Positions 11,650-22,690 of a DNA stretch of 64,000 bases are shown piece by piece (positions within the stretch are counted from its first letter, which is position 1; every line of letters starts with the position of its first letter). Origin of the DNA: Cryptomeria japonica (taxonomy: Eukaryota > Streptophyta > Pinopsida > Cupressales > Cupressaceae); NCBI RefSeq assembly GCF_030272615.1, contig NC_081413.1, positions 557,095,136 through 557,159,135 of the forward strand, given 5' to 3'. A program made the position numbers and the translations under genes. The notes beneath the pieces were generated by a model. It had not been told where the DNA came from. It was given only the letters and a program-made list of their open reading frames with translations, and did not search any database.

Positions 11650-12675
11650 ATGGCACGGGAACTTAATTTCAAAGCATTGAGGTTTGATGGCACTATTTTT
11701 TCTTATTGGAAGAAGAGGATAAAATATTTTTTGGAAATTTTGCTAAGTGGAATCTAGGAAATTCTCAAAACTAGTTATGTGCCTTTACCGAATGGACCTC
11801 AGACACTAGATGAACTTAAGAATCATGAGAATAATGTAAACGCTAGAACCATAATTATTAGTTGCTTAAGTGATCCAACATTTGGTAAGGTTAACATATT
11901 GAAAGAAGCCAAAGAAGTCTTAAACAAGCTAAGTCAAACATATGAAGGATATCCTAAGACAAAGTAGGGTAGGTTAATGAATCTGAAACAAACTTACATG
12001 AATGTCTAAAGATGGTTGATGATGAAGGCATTGAAAATAACATAAATAGGGTAAAAAAGATTGTGAATGCTATCAAAGGTTTTGGTAGAAAGATATAAGA
12101 AGGTGATGTTGTGAGAAAGATCATGTTGACTTTGCCTAAACCCTACGAGCCTAAGAAGTGTGTGATTGAAGAATTTCAAGATCTAGATAAGTATACAATT
12201 GATCAGCTCCTTTATATGTGTGTGAACTATCAGAAATAGAAGACATAAAAAGGGAAAGAAAAGAGGTTGTATTCAATATTTCAAAGATGGTTGAAGATGA
12301 ATAAGAAACAATTGAAAACATGGATGAGAAGAAAACTTTGTAAGAAGGTTGAAGAGAGGAAATAGAAAGTACAAAGGTAATCTACCTCTGAAATGCTTTA
12401 TTTATGGTAGAATTGGAAATTATGCTTCTAAATGTATGTATAAGGAAGATTACAAAAGATTGGGTGATGATGATAAGAAGAGTAGACACAAAATATGTGA
12501 TTCAAAGAAGAGGGCAGCTGATAGAGACAAAGGAAAAAGGAGCCTATGTTTTATGGAGACACATTCATCTGAGGATGAAGATGGTGATGAATTGAATGAA
12601 GAATCTTTGTTTCTATCTATAGAATAATTTAATAAGGATATGCTTGAAAGACTGGAAGGTGTAGAGAACAACTAA
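11650..12675 (+). pseudogene. Copia gag remnant
   Basis: A start at 11650 opens MARELNFKALRFDGTIFSYW, the typical Copia gag opening in which a short F-x-G-x-x-(F/Y)-x-x-W pattern follows the N-terminus. Stops occur at the position of 11756 and repeatedly afterwards. The zinc knuckle near 12391-12435 reads CFIYGRIGNYASKC, so the second Cys and the His of the C-x2-C-x4-H-x4-C pattern are replaced by Tyr and Asn. Acidic and lysine-rich C-terminal sequence follows. Confidence 0.8.
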
Positions 12676-12719
12676 AACCCAGTAAGTAAAAAGACTACGT
12701 TGCATGCCAAAGTAGAACC

Positions 12720-13800
12720 AAGAGTTTGGATTATTGACTTGGGATGCTCAAATCATATGACCCGTGATAAAGAGAAGTTCATTAATCTTAAGAAGTATGA
12801 TAGAAGATCAATGAAATTTGCAAGAGAGTAAGTTGCACCTATTTGTGGGATAGGAAGCATTACAATTGATGGTAAGCATATAACTGATGATGTTTATTAT
12901 GTTGAATGTTCCAGACATAACTAATTGAAGTGTTGGTCAAATGTGCAATAAAGGTTACGAAGTCTTATTTAGTTTGGTTGTGTGATTAGAAAAATAAAAT
13001 CTAGAAGATTGGTTGTAGAAGGTGTTATAACAAGTGGAAATGTTTACTACATAAAGGATGAAAATGGAAGTAGATATTTGTTGGCACAAACTAGTAAATG
13101 TTGTTTGTGGCAAAAGAGGATGGGACATGTCAAATTTTATAACATTGTGCAAATCAGTACTACGAAATCAATGAGAGATTTACCAAAAATTGTCAAATCT
13201 ACTAACGTTTTGTACATCGAATGTCAACTAGGAAAACACACAAAAAGTAGATTCAAGAACAAGGAATATTCTACTTATAAACCCTTGGATTTGATTCACG
13301 CAAATCGTTGCGGACCTACAAGGACAAAAGGACTCAATGAAGAAGGGTACTTTATGTTACCTATTAATGATTATGCTAGGATGACATGGGTTGAATTCTT
13401 GAAAGAAAAATCTGAAGCCTTTGAAAGATTTAAAGTTTTCAAATCAATGGTTGAAAATTAAGTGTTTGAGATCTGATAGAGGAGAAGAGTTTCCTTCAAA
13501 TGAATTTGATAACTTTTGTGGAAAATATGGAAATAGAAGGCATTTTTCTACCCCACGAACCCATCAGCAGAATGAAATTGTAGAAAGAAAGAATAGGATT
13601 GTTATTGAGATGACTAGAATTATGTTGAAAGATGCTAAATTGGTTAATGTGTATTGGAAATAACTTGTGCATGCTAATATCTATGTTCTTAACAGGGTAC
13701 AAGTAAGATTAAATCATACTAAGGCACCTTATAAGCTTTAGAATGAAAGACCTCATGTACTGTCAAATATTTTAGAATCTTTGGAAGTAAGTGCTATATT
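12720..13800 (+). pseudogene. Copia protease and integrase remnant
   Basis: The protease motif is WIIDLGCSNHMT near 12728 (D-L-G instead of D-S-G). The pre-integrase zinc region is partly preserved around 13110-13250 (WQKRMGHV.., then CQLGKHTKSRF). The integrase core follows: the first catalytic Asp region reads LIHANRCGP, with Asn where Asp is expected; the second reads LRSDRGEEF; the Glu region reads HQQNEIVERKNR. A frameshift near 13460 and stops near 13660 and 13740 break it. Confidence 0.8.
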
Positions 13801-14269
13801 AGGAGACCGAAGATGATCTAGGAAAGTTTGATATTAAAGATAAAGAAGGAATATTTCTGGGATATGCTACAAATAGAAAGGCTTGATGGTGTTACAACAG
13901 GAGATTAAACAAGATAGTAGAAAGTACAAATGTGAAAGTACATGAATAGTGGGGTCAGACTACACTTGAACCTAAACTAGACACTGAGTTTGAGATTATC
14001 TTGGTTGTTGCAAAAGAAAAGATTGATCTGAAAGACAATAGTGAGAAAAAGGCAAATGAAGGAGAAGAAGAACCTGAGAAACTAGTTATAACTTGAACCA
14101 AATATGAACAAAAGAATCATTCAAAGATCATATTATTGGAGACAAAAACAAAGGTGTTTAGACAAGAAGGAGAATTGGAGAAGCCAATGATAAAGCAAAT
14201 TATTGTTGTCTTTAAGTAGTAGAGCCTAAATCTTATGAGGAAGAAAGAAGAGAAGAGTGTTAGGTAAAG

Positions 14270-15230
14270 GCAATGGAAGAAGAATTGAATCAAATATAGA
14301 AAAATCAAACATGGGAATAGGCTTCCAGACCAGTGGACAAAAATGTGATAAGAACTAAGTGGGTGTTCTGGAACAAGTTAAATGAGATCAATGATAGGCC
14401 ATAAGGAACAAGGCAAGATTGGTATATAAAGGCTATTCGTAGGTTGAAGGTATTGATTTTGTGGAAAAAATTTATCCTATAGCTAGGATGGAAGCTATAA
14501 GAATGTTTCTTTATTTTTCTTCTTAGAAGAACTTTAAGGTATATCAAATGGATGTTAAGTTAGCTTTTCTAAATAGAGAACTTGAAGAAGAGGTATATGT
14601 GAATAGCTAGAAGGATTCAAATTGTCAGAAGATTTGAATATGATTTATAGATTAAAGAAGGTGTTATATGGACTCAAACAACCACCTAGGGTTCGGTATG
14701 CTAGATTGGATAGATATTTGTTACAACAAAAATTTAGCAAAAGGTACTACCAACAAAAATACCTTTTGTTGCTTTAGAGTTGAAGGTAACAGGCTACTGA
14801 TTGTTGTTGTTTATGTTGATATTATATTTGGAAGAAATGATGATCTATATTAGGAGTTTGCAAAAGAGATGCATAAGGAATTTGAAATTTCAATGATTGG
14901 TGAGTTCTCATTCTTTCTTGGTTTACAAGTTATGTAGCTAGAAGATAGAATTTTTATTTCTCAAACCAAAAATGTCAAAGAGATGCTAAAGAAGTTTGAA
15001 ATGGAGAACTATAAAGTAGTTGCAACCCTTTTCGTTGTTTGTTGTAAGTTGAGAAAAGATGATAATTTTTTGGAAGTTGATCAGAAGAAGTACATATACA
15101 TGATTAGAGGATTGTTATACTTAATCACCTCTATCATGCAGGTTGTTTGCTTAGTTACAAGATTTCAGGCCAATTCAAAGCAATCACATGAGCAATAACT
15201 AAAGGGGATTTACAGGTACTTGAAAATGAC
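14270..15230 (+). pseudogene. Copia reverse transcriptase remnant
   Basis: Pieces of the Copia reverse transcriptase are visible: NVIRTKWVFWNKLNE near 14342, then AFLNxExEEEVY-like sequence near 14560, and a catalytic box at about 14806-14845 reading VVYVDIIFGRNDD. There Y-V-D-D has become Y-V-D-I. Many frame changes and stops lie between these blocks. Confidence 0.75.
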
Positions 15231-15239
15231 TCAGGATTT

Positions 15240-15764
15240 TGGTCTTTGGTATAAGAAAAATGGAGATTTCATGTTGAAAGCATACACAGATGTTGATTGG
15301 GCCGAAAGTATTGATGATAGGAAAATTACAAGTGGAGGTGCATTTTTCTTGGGAGACAAGTTGGTCTCCTAGTTAAGTAAGAAGTGGGATTCAATACCTC
15401 ATCTACACTAGAAGCAAAATACATTGCAGCAGCATCTTGTTGTACTCAAGTTATTTGGATGAAACAAACTCTTAAAGATATCATAGTGATATATGATGAA
15501 GCTATTCCCATCATGTGTGATAATACTAGTGCTATAAAAATTTCAAAAAATTTAGTAATACATTCAAGAAATAAACATATCTCGATCCAATATCATTTCT
15601 TAAGAGAGAAGGTTGCAAAAAAGGAATTCAAATTGGAGTATATTTCTACAAAAGAACACGTTGCAAACATTTTTACTAAAGCGTTCGCGAAGGAATCCTT
15701 TGAGTATCTCAATCTGAAATTAGGGATTGTTACCCTTCCTTTCTCTAACTATATGCATAGATGA
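15240..15764 (+). pseudogene. Copia RNase H remnant
   Basis: The longest surviving open piece of the element (15384-15764) contains STLEAKYIAAASCCTQVIW, IMCDNTSAIKISKNLV, RNKHISIQYHFLRE and EYISTKEHVANIFTKA, the usual Copia RNase H order ending 20-30 residues before the stop. The expected A-E-Y is A-K-Y, so an active-site acid is probably lost. The stop precedes the polypurine tract by about 250 bp. Confidence 0.85.
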
Positions 15765-16010
15765 GGTGCTTGTTTCTGTCCAGAGGGATATTCAAAGGTT
15801 ATTTGTTGTCTCTTGCATTAATGTTGTTATTGCTCTCAAGGGGAGCAATGACTTTGTGATTTCTTTTTGTTGAAGAGTAGTGTCAGATGGAATAATACAG
15901 AGATCAGTATATCTTGTTATTCCCTTTGTCATTGATATCAAAGGGGGAAAGAACTCTTGATGTTTGTGTGAGAACTTTTTGTTACTGAGCTTAATGTTTT
16001 TCCATCAATG

Positions 16011-16024
16011 ACAAAGGGGGAGGT
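16011..16024 (+). promoter_or_regulatory. Polypurine tract
   Basis: The purine run ACAAAGGGGGAGG immediately precedes the 3' LTR start at 16025. This is where plus-strand DNA synthesis would be primed. Confidence 0.75.
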
Positions 16025-17343
16025 TGTTCGAAATTTAAGTTAGGTTGTTATTGATGCCAAACTTAGTAGTCTGGAAGGAGTTTGGTCTGAATATGATCCT
16101 ATACTATTGTAGGTTTCTTTTTCTAGTGTTTGGTGTTGTTGTTAAGTTTGATGCATTTGTGTTGGTGAATTATCTTTGGAAAAGTTGCAGATGTGGAAGG
16201 TTTAATATGCAGGAAACACTATTAACGTCCTATTGGTAGATTGCTTTACATTCCTCTGGATGGTAAATATTATGTTTTGAATATATATTGTTTGTGCTCT
16301 ATGGATGTTGCATCGACTAGTTTTATGGTTTGTGGATTATAAAAGTTTGTTGTTATTGTTCTCTGGCAATAAGGGTGTTTGTCAAACTTGTCCAAAAAGT
16401 GTTCGGTGGCCTCTAGATATGTTGAATATTATGTTATGGTTTGGTGCATGTGACCATTTGGTTCATGTAGTATTTTAGTTTAATTCTTTGGTGGTGTTTC
16501 CGTTATGCAAGTGAGTTATGTTGGTTTGTGCTTGGTATATTCAATTATGTTATGTTTCAACATGTCCAGTTAAATTATCTTTTTAGATCATGCCTTTTGC
16601 TCTATATTTGCATTGGAGGATGAGTTAAAATATCACTATGGGCCTCACCATGGTGTGCGGAGATCCACATTAGGAAATTTGCAATAGAAGATGTTTTTTT
16701 GTCGATTGATTGCTAAGTTTTATTGATTATCTACACATTATGTTTGGTGGTGACTTTGGAGAATGTGTTAGTGTGTGTAGTTTATTGTATTCGACTTGGA
16801 AGGATGTATTGTGATGAATTTGGATCCCCTCTTTCTCCTAGAGTGGACCGTTTTGAGTATTTTCGGTTCGAGTGGCTTATTTTGTGTAATATTGTTTATT
16901 TTGACTGTGGCCAACCCTCAATTAGGTTTTTGATGATCTAACTTGTATTTAAGGAGTGTGGATATATGAATTAAGTGTTTTATGGTTTGTCATGATGGAT
17001 ATTAGAGTGTGAATTGATGAGAAGTGAATGTGAATTATGTACAAGCATATTTGATATTGTGGATGTGTCAAAGTTAGTTTGTGAAGAGCTTTGAAGGTGA
17101 TACATTCAGTGAAACAGTGTGCTAAGACAATGGTAGTTGTCAGAGACGTTTGCCATGATATTAGTCGCATGATACAAAGGTTTTTCTGTGATTGGGTTTT
17201 CCATGTAAATCTGATGTCCATGTATTTATGGTTGATGTTTTTTCAATATTATTGTAGAATGGTTAAATGGTGTTTATAATTGATTTGTTTTAGAAGATCT
17301 AGATTGATTCACCCCCACTCTCAGTCCTATCTTGGGTTCAACA
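16025..17343 (+). repeat. 3' LTR of the Copia element (1319 bp)
   Basis: It starts TGTTCGAAATTT and ends GGGTTCAACA, and is homologous to the 5' LTR. It is shorter because the segment between the GACACAGAGG-like and GATTGGGTTTTCC landmarks (near 17165-17185) is deleted. The ATAAA duplication follows. Confidence 0.9.
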
Positions 17344-17348
17344 ATAAA

Positions 17349-17385
17349 AAGAGAGGTAAAGATAAAGAGAGAGATAGAGAGGATG

Positions 17386-17425
<40 letters not shown>

Positions 17426-17720
17426 GGGGGGGGAGATAGAGAGAGGAAGAGATAAAGAGGGTGGAGATATATGGTAAGAGAGGAGAGAGGAGTAGAGAAA
17501 TAGATAGATAAGAGTTGTAGTGAGTGAGCTAGGGAGGAAGAGATGAGATATAACAAGAGGGAGAGAGGGATATATATAGAGAGAGAGGGGGGGGGAATGA
17601 AGAGATAAGAAGGATAGGGAAAGAGATGGAGAGATGAGTGAGAGGGAGACAAAGAGAGGTGGAGATATTGAGTAGGAGAGATGAGGTGTATGAGAGAGAG
17701 AGAGAGAGAGAGAGAGATGA
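17349..17720. repeat. Purine-rich GA/GATA tract, right part, with (AT)n
   Basis: A continuation of the tract at 9821-10044. It contains an (AT)n block at about 17385-17410, (GA)n blocks at 17411-17425 and 17690-17716, and G-runs. Minus-strand frames of 104-137 residues here are Ser/Leu/Pro low-complexity artefacts. Confidence 0.85.
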
Positions 17721-17961
17721 GTGTTAGGGTTTGGGTTCAATTTGGTATAGGATTAGGGTTCAATTCAATTTAGCTTAAAGTCAACATTACATTTGTGTTT
17801 GGATTCAATATGATTAAATCAAGTAGGGTTTATTTTGGTTTAGTATTAAGTTTAGGTTGAATTTGATTTATTGTTGTTTTGAATATTAAAATATATTTTT
17901 AATATTATTTAAATTTATTATTATTAGAGTATTATATTTTTTTACAGTCTATTACCAAATT
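17721..17961. other. Telomere-like scraps and AT-rich spacer
   Basis: GTTAGGGTTTGGGTTC and GATTAGGGTTC recall the array at 7698-8300. The remainder is AT-rich with no gene. Confidence 0.45.
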
Positions 17962-18013
17962 AATATTATAAAAAAACCGGCCCGTTAAGGGGCTTGGCTG
18001 GGTTAATTCAACT

Positions 18014-18427
18014 TTGAAGGAGCTTGTTGATGTTCTTTGGGAAAAACTGATAGAAGGGTGGTGGAAAATTAACTTTGATGGGGCTTCAAAAGGAAACCTA
18101 GAACCATCAGGAGATGGCTTTATTGTTTGGGATTGGAAAGGTAATATTTTGGCCTTGGGGGCGAAAAAGTTGGAGGAAGGAACAAATAATGTGGCTAAAG
18201 CTTTAGCAACTATCAGATTTGGTAAGAGGTTGGGTTTTCCGAGAATTCATTTAGAAGGGGACTCTCTTATTATTGTCCAGACGATTATGAAGGGGAGAAT
18301 TGATGTATGGAATCTTCATAATACCATTGCGAATATTGTGGAGGAGTTGATAGCCTTTGAAGATTTTTGAATTAGCAATGTAAGACAATCAGGGAATGTG
18401 GCAGCAGATAGGGTTGGTGAATTGTAG
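18014..18427 (+). pseudogene. RNase H-like domain ORF, copy 1
   Basis: The open frame begins MKELVDVLWEKLIEGWWKIN and has an in-frame TGA at 18368, beyond which the same frame continues to TAG at 18427. The fold pattern is that of plant retrotransposon RNase H (RVT_3 type): WWKINFDGASKGN (first catalytic Asp), GTNNVAKALA, LEGDSLIIVQTIM (Asp), and a final NVAADRVGE (Asp) after the TGA. The residue expected to be the catalytic Glu is Lys, as it is in copy 2. Copy 2 has a Cys codon where copy 1 has the TGA, so this stop is a private mutation. Confidence 0.75.
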
Positions 18428-18717
18428 TTTGAAGACTTTAGGAATGTAAGTTTAGAAGGGAATGTTTAAAGGAATGTTTGCAAGTATGTAACATTAGCGA
18501 GACTGCAGAAATTACTTAACCGAAGTAAATGCATCTTTCTAGAAGGGTGGCAGCACAGTTTTCGTACTTGGCATTAATAGCAAACTTAGGAGTTTGTGGA
18601 GGATGTTTTAATGCGAAATCAATTTGTTTTTTTTCTCTATGTTTTGGATAAGTGTTTTGTGGAAGAAAAATCATGAAACAACGAAGTGAAAGGTAGTTTC
18701 ATTGCAGACACAAGAAA

Positions 18718-19125
18718 ATGGAAGCAAATTTAACGTTGAGGACAAGAAAGCAACTATGCCTGTTTCTCGACCCTATCTCAGAAATGAGGCTTAAAGGAAT
18801 GTTTCTTTACAAGGATGATAGATTGGTGAAGTGTGTTCAACTGATTCTTAGTGAGGGTTTTGGTGATTTAAGGCACAAATATCGAACAAATATGGATGTT
18901 TATTCCTTAATAATGGCATGGGGCTTGGATTTGGAGGACTCGGTGGAAATTGTTAAGGGAGTTATGGTAGCAATTATGCCTCAAGATTACCTGGAAGGGA
19001 TGGAATCAATTCTTGAATGGGTAGTTTCTGGAGTCGGGTTTGATGTGCGGGAAGTCATTGAAAACACAAATCATGAAGTTTTCAAGAAGTGTATTGCCTT
19101 TGTACGATGGTCGGAAAGGAGATAG
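18718..19125 (+). CDS. Second ORF of retroposon copy 1, unknown function
   Basis: A 135-residue frame starting MEANLTLRTRKQLCLF. It aligns over its length with the second ORF of copy 2 (22951 onward): shared blocks are MEAN, RKQLC/QKQLC, RLKGMFL/RLRGMFL, LVKCVQLIL/LIKCVQLIL, DVYSLIMAWGLD/YVYSLIMA-GLD and RMESILE. Many differences between the two DNA copies are synonymous, which suggests the ORF was maintained as protein in the source elements. After the stop at 19125, related sequence (WEALKVFVQLMEVEVE) continues in another frame near 19155, so the ancestral protein was about 200 residues. I recognise no domain. It is helical-looking and charged, with no signal peptide. Confidence 0.55.
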   Translation: MEANLTLRTRKQLCLFLDPISEMRLKGMFLYKDDRLVKCVQLILSEGFGDLRHKYRTNMDVYSLIMAWGLDLEDSVEIVKGVMVAIMPQDYLEGMESILEWVVSGVGFDVREVIENTNHEVFKKCIAFVRWSERR

Positions 19126-19666
19126 AAAGCTCGTTGTAGAGAGGAAGCTTGATGGGGGTGGGAGGCATTGAAGGTGTTCGTGCAACTAATGGAGGTGGAG
19201 GTGGAGTTGAACTAGACAAGGTTGGAGACAAGATTTATGGAACACAGAGCTTCTCGACCACAAAAGAGGAAGGTGGCAGATTTACAAGATTGAGTTGGTC
19301 TTGGGTAGTTGAATTTGTTTTTAAAAAAATTGATGTAAAATGTGTTTTGTAGCTTTTCTCAATGGTTTAGCCCTGTAAATGTTTAGGTTTTAATTGGTTT
19401 GATTCAGGGTAGGACTTTAGGATTTTGTCAAAAATACTCTTTTAATTTGTATTTTTGAGCGATTTTTTGAGCTCAAGGAAACAATTTAAGCGGTTTTTTA
19501 GGGGGGTTTATTCCATGGGTAGTACAGGTAGGGAATGGCTGTTTTTTGTAGTTTTGGTGGTTAGTTGGGTGGGTATATGGTTTTACAGACTTTTATGATG
19601 TCTCTTTTTATTTTACAAACAATAAAAATCAACTCTTATTACCGACCAAAAAAAATATTATAAAAA

Positions 19667-22143
19667 TTTAATATATTAAAATATTATAAAAATTTAATAT
19701 ATTAAATTATTTAATAATTATTTCATTTAATTATGATATATCAAATATTGTATTACATATAAAATTACATTTGATATATAAAAACATGATAAATATTTAT
19801 TTAATCTATTTAAAATACGAAAAACATCTTGATTTTGATTTTTTTTTTAACATAACTTCTCTAATTTAATCATAAAAGATTATATATAATAGAAAAAAAA
19901 AAAAAAAAAAAAACTTATCTAGATTTTTATTTTTAAATGATTTTGTTATTATATTTGCATTTATACGTATATAAAGATATTTTTTATATAATCTTGCTTT
20001 TTTGAAATAATTAAATTATAAAAACATAATGGAATTGTGAATTAAAATATAAAGGTAACAAATAGATATTTATTCATAAGTATGGAAAGATATTGTTGAC
20101 ATAATCTTAATTTATTTTAAGTAGTTAAATTATAGAAATATCATGGAATTGAATATTTAATATAAAGGCGACAAATAGATATTTTTTTTTTTTAAAAAAA
20201 AAATTGATCAATAAAAAAACGAATAATTTTGTTATTATATTAAATGTTATTGTAGTATCACTTCCTTTGGTACCACATAGGCTAGGGGGAGACTAGACTT
20301 TGTGACCTTGTGATTCACCACTAAAGCTCTTTCCAATTGAGTTGGGCCCCATTGATCAATTGTAGTTGTTGATCTCAAAAGTTAGGCATAATTATGCCAT
20401 ATCAAAAATTTAAAAATACAACAAAACAAATTTTTTTAAATACTTTTTAAATTAACAATTGTTTAAATTTTAATAGAAGTATTATTTCTAATATCTATCT
20501 AGACTATTAAATAGATTTATAAATATATAAATAAACAAATAAATAGCTAGATTAAAAAAGACAAGTTTAAACAACTTTTTTACTTTAATTTTAATTGAAA
20601 AGCTATTATATTTTTCACAAGTGTCAAAAATATTCAATAAAAATAAATTATCCGCTTCACCTTTACTTCAAGAACATTTTTTTTATAATAATAAAATAAA
20701 AAATACAATACATCTAAACTAGCATACTATATATATTTTTTCAAATTATGTAATATAAATCAAGAGATATCAAATTGAAAATATCTAATATTTATAAATA
20801 TTAAATAAATTAAGATTAATTATTAAATATAAATCTAAAAATTAGTTATCATAAAAATTATTTAAACCTACAATAAAATAAATTTCACCTTTATTTCAAG
20901 AACAATTTATTTTTTTATAATAATAAAATAAAAATTACAATACATCTAAACTAGCATATTATATTTAAAATATATATATGTAATTTACGTCAAGAGATAT
21001 CAAAACTCAAAATATCTAATATTTATAAATATTAAATAAATTAAGATTAATTATTAAATATAAATCTAAAAATTACTTATCATAAAAATAATTAAACCTA
21101 AATTAAAAAATCTTTTAAAATTTGAAGATATTTTTTTTTCTCTTGTGCTTTTCTAAATTGCAATTTTCATAATGATTAAAAATAAGACATTTTTTTGTGA
21201 GAAGTTCTAATGAGATGCATTAGTTTAAAGCTTTTTTTATTAAACTGGTAGATAAATTCATAGCAATTAAAGCACATGACAATCATACCATATTGTCTTG
21301 GGAAATTATATATTTACTTACTTTCTAGAGTAAAGCTTTTAGTTGTAATTCAATTCAAGGCAACCATTTGCACTTGTAGAAGCGATATAATGGCAACGAT
21401 TGGAAACGATATAATGGCAACGATTGGAAACTGACTTGCAAACTTATCATAAAAAACTTGTATTGTTAAAACTAAAAAATTAAAAGAAAAAGTAATAGTA
21501 ATATAGACATGTCAAGTTTAATCAAGGGGTTTTTATTGACACATTTTTCAATCCATTATGTGAGTGCAATATGCCTCTTGGCATAATCAATATATTGATA
21601 AACAATCTGCAATAACATGGCAAGTCACTTACCTCAAGATTCTACACATTATATTGTCCTATGAGTGTAATATCAAAAAAGTTTCAACTGTATGATTGAT
21701 AACAAAGATAGAATACAAAGACTTCATTGTTCTAAACATACAATGAATTCGTGCAGTCAAATGCATGTAGAAGTCTCATTATAACTACAAGCTGAGTAAA
21801 CTTATTTTTAAAAATATTGGAGTTTTGTGTTCATACACTTCAATAATAGTGATCTCTATCAAGCATGTGCAATTTCCATCCAACTCTCTTCATCTTGGTG
21901 TCTACCATTCTATTTCGTGCACATGTTTGCATTTTCCTCGCATCAACCATGTGAGGTGGGAAGCAATAGTTTGAAACAATAATATTTTTTTTTAAACTTC
22001 AATCCAATTCATACAGTCAACCATAAATGGCACTATTGAAAATAAGGCTCTTACACAAGTAATTTAAGAAGTAAATAAGTTCTAAGCTACTAATGTATAT
22101 TGAGGAAACTGAGAAATAAAATGAAAAGATGTTATATTAACAA
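19667..22143. other. AT-rich spacer containing two tandem duplications
   Basis: No gene is supported. A ~235-bp unit is duplicated at about 20642-20876 and 20877-21104; shared blocks are CACCTTTA.TTCAAGAACA, ACAATACATCTAAACTAGCAT, TCAAGAGATATCAAA and a long AT stretch after it. A perfect 24-bp unit, CGATATAATGGCAACGATTGGAAA, is repeated at 21383-21406 and 21407-21430. An A-run of about 20 lies near 19892-19912. Confidence 0.6.
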
Positions 22144-22690
22144 TATTTCAGTTATTTGGTCCGTTAAGGGGCCTAACTGGGTTAATTCAGTTTTGAAAGA
22201 GCCAATTGAGGTTGCTTGGGAAAAATTAATGGAGGGATGGTGGAAAATAAACTTTGACGGGATGTCTAAAAGGAACCCTGGGCCATTAGGAGTAGGTTTC
22301 ATTGTTCGAGATTGGAAAGGGGATGTGTTAGCATTGGGAGCAAGAAAATTGGATAATGGCACAAACAATGTAGCAAAGGCTTTAGCAGCATTAACAGCTA
22401 TTAGGTTTGGTAGGAAGCTAGGGGCTTTCAAAATTCGTTTAGAAGGTGACTCCTTAATTATCATCCAAGCAATTATGAAGGGTAGCATTGAAGCTTGGCA
22501 TTTACAAAATCCAATTGCCAAAATAATGGAAGAATTGGCCTTTTTCGAAGATTTATGTATAACAGATGTTAGGAAATCCGAGAACATGGAAGCAAACACT
22601 TCATTGAAATGGGCCTCAACTTGCAAGGAGGTTGGCGAACTAAGAACTGAAGACTTTAAACAAATTTCTTTAGAGCAATTTGGTGAATGA
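22136..22690 (+). CDS. RNase H-like domain ORF, copy 2
   Basis: An open frame of about 180 residues; its first few codons lie in flanking DNA, so the true element-encoded part starts at 22158. RNase H landmarks: WWKINFDGMSKRNPGP (Asp), GTNNVAKALAALTAI (Lys at the usual catalytic Glu), IRLEGDSLIIIQAIM (Asp), then NMEANTSLKWA where the last Asp is Asn. It is uninterrupted to TGA at 22690. Compared with retrotransposon RNase H domains it is close to full length but probably catalytically impaired. No promoter is evident. Confidence 0.7.
   Translation: MNNISVIWSVKGPNWVNSVLKEPIEVAWEKLMEGWWKINFDGMSKRNPGPLGVGFIVRDWKGDVLALGARKLDNGTNNVAKALAALTAIRFGRKLGAFKIRLEGDSLIIIQAIMKGSIEAWHLQNPIAKIMEELAFFEDLCITDVRKSENMEANTSLKWASTCKEVGELRTEDFKQISLEQFGE

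Larger units (their letters stand above)
10050..17343 (+). mobile_element. Complete but inactive Copia retrotransposon
   Basis: The boundaries are exact: the 5-bp duplication ATAAA lies at 10045-10049 and 17344-17348, and the ends are TG..CA. Order: 5' LTR, primer-binding site, gag, protease, integrase, reverse transcriptase, RNase H, polypurine tract, 3' LTR. Integrase before reverse transcriptase defines Ty1/Copia. Coding sequence is broken by many stops and frameshifts and has lost catalytic residues. The two LTRs differ by many substitutions and a deletion of about 250 bp, so the insertion is old. It sits in a purine-rich tract. Confidence 0.9.
17975..19653 (+). mobile_element. Poly-A retroposon copy 1 (RNase H-like ORF plus second ORF)
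   Basis: A 13-bp target duplication AATATTATAAAAA flanks it (17962-17974 and 19654-19666). The 3' end is CTTATTACCGACC followed by an A-run, as in target-primed (LINE-type) insertions. Inside are an RNase H-like ORF and a downstream ORF of unknown function. The start, at CCGGCCCGTTAAGGGG, corresponds exactly to the start of copy 2 at 22158, although the two insertions have different target duplications. It contains no reverse transcriptase or endonuclease, so it would need enzymes supplied in trans. Confidence 0.75.

Noticed and set aside
17327-17740. Minus-strand frames of 104-137 residues rich in Ser, Leu and Pro
   Set aside because: They are translation of the GA-rich tract, with no start context or domain.
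22132-22626. 164-residue minus-strand frame
   Set aside because: It is the reverse strand of the RNase H-like ORF, whose plus-strand translation has clear motifs.
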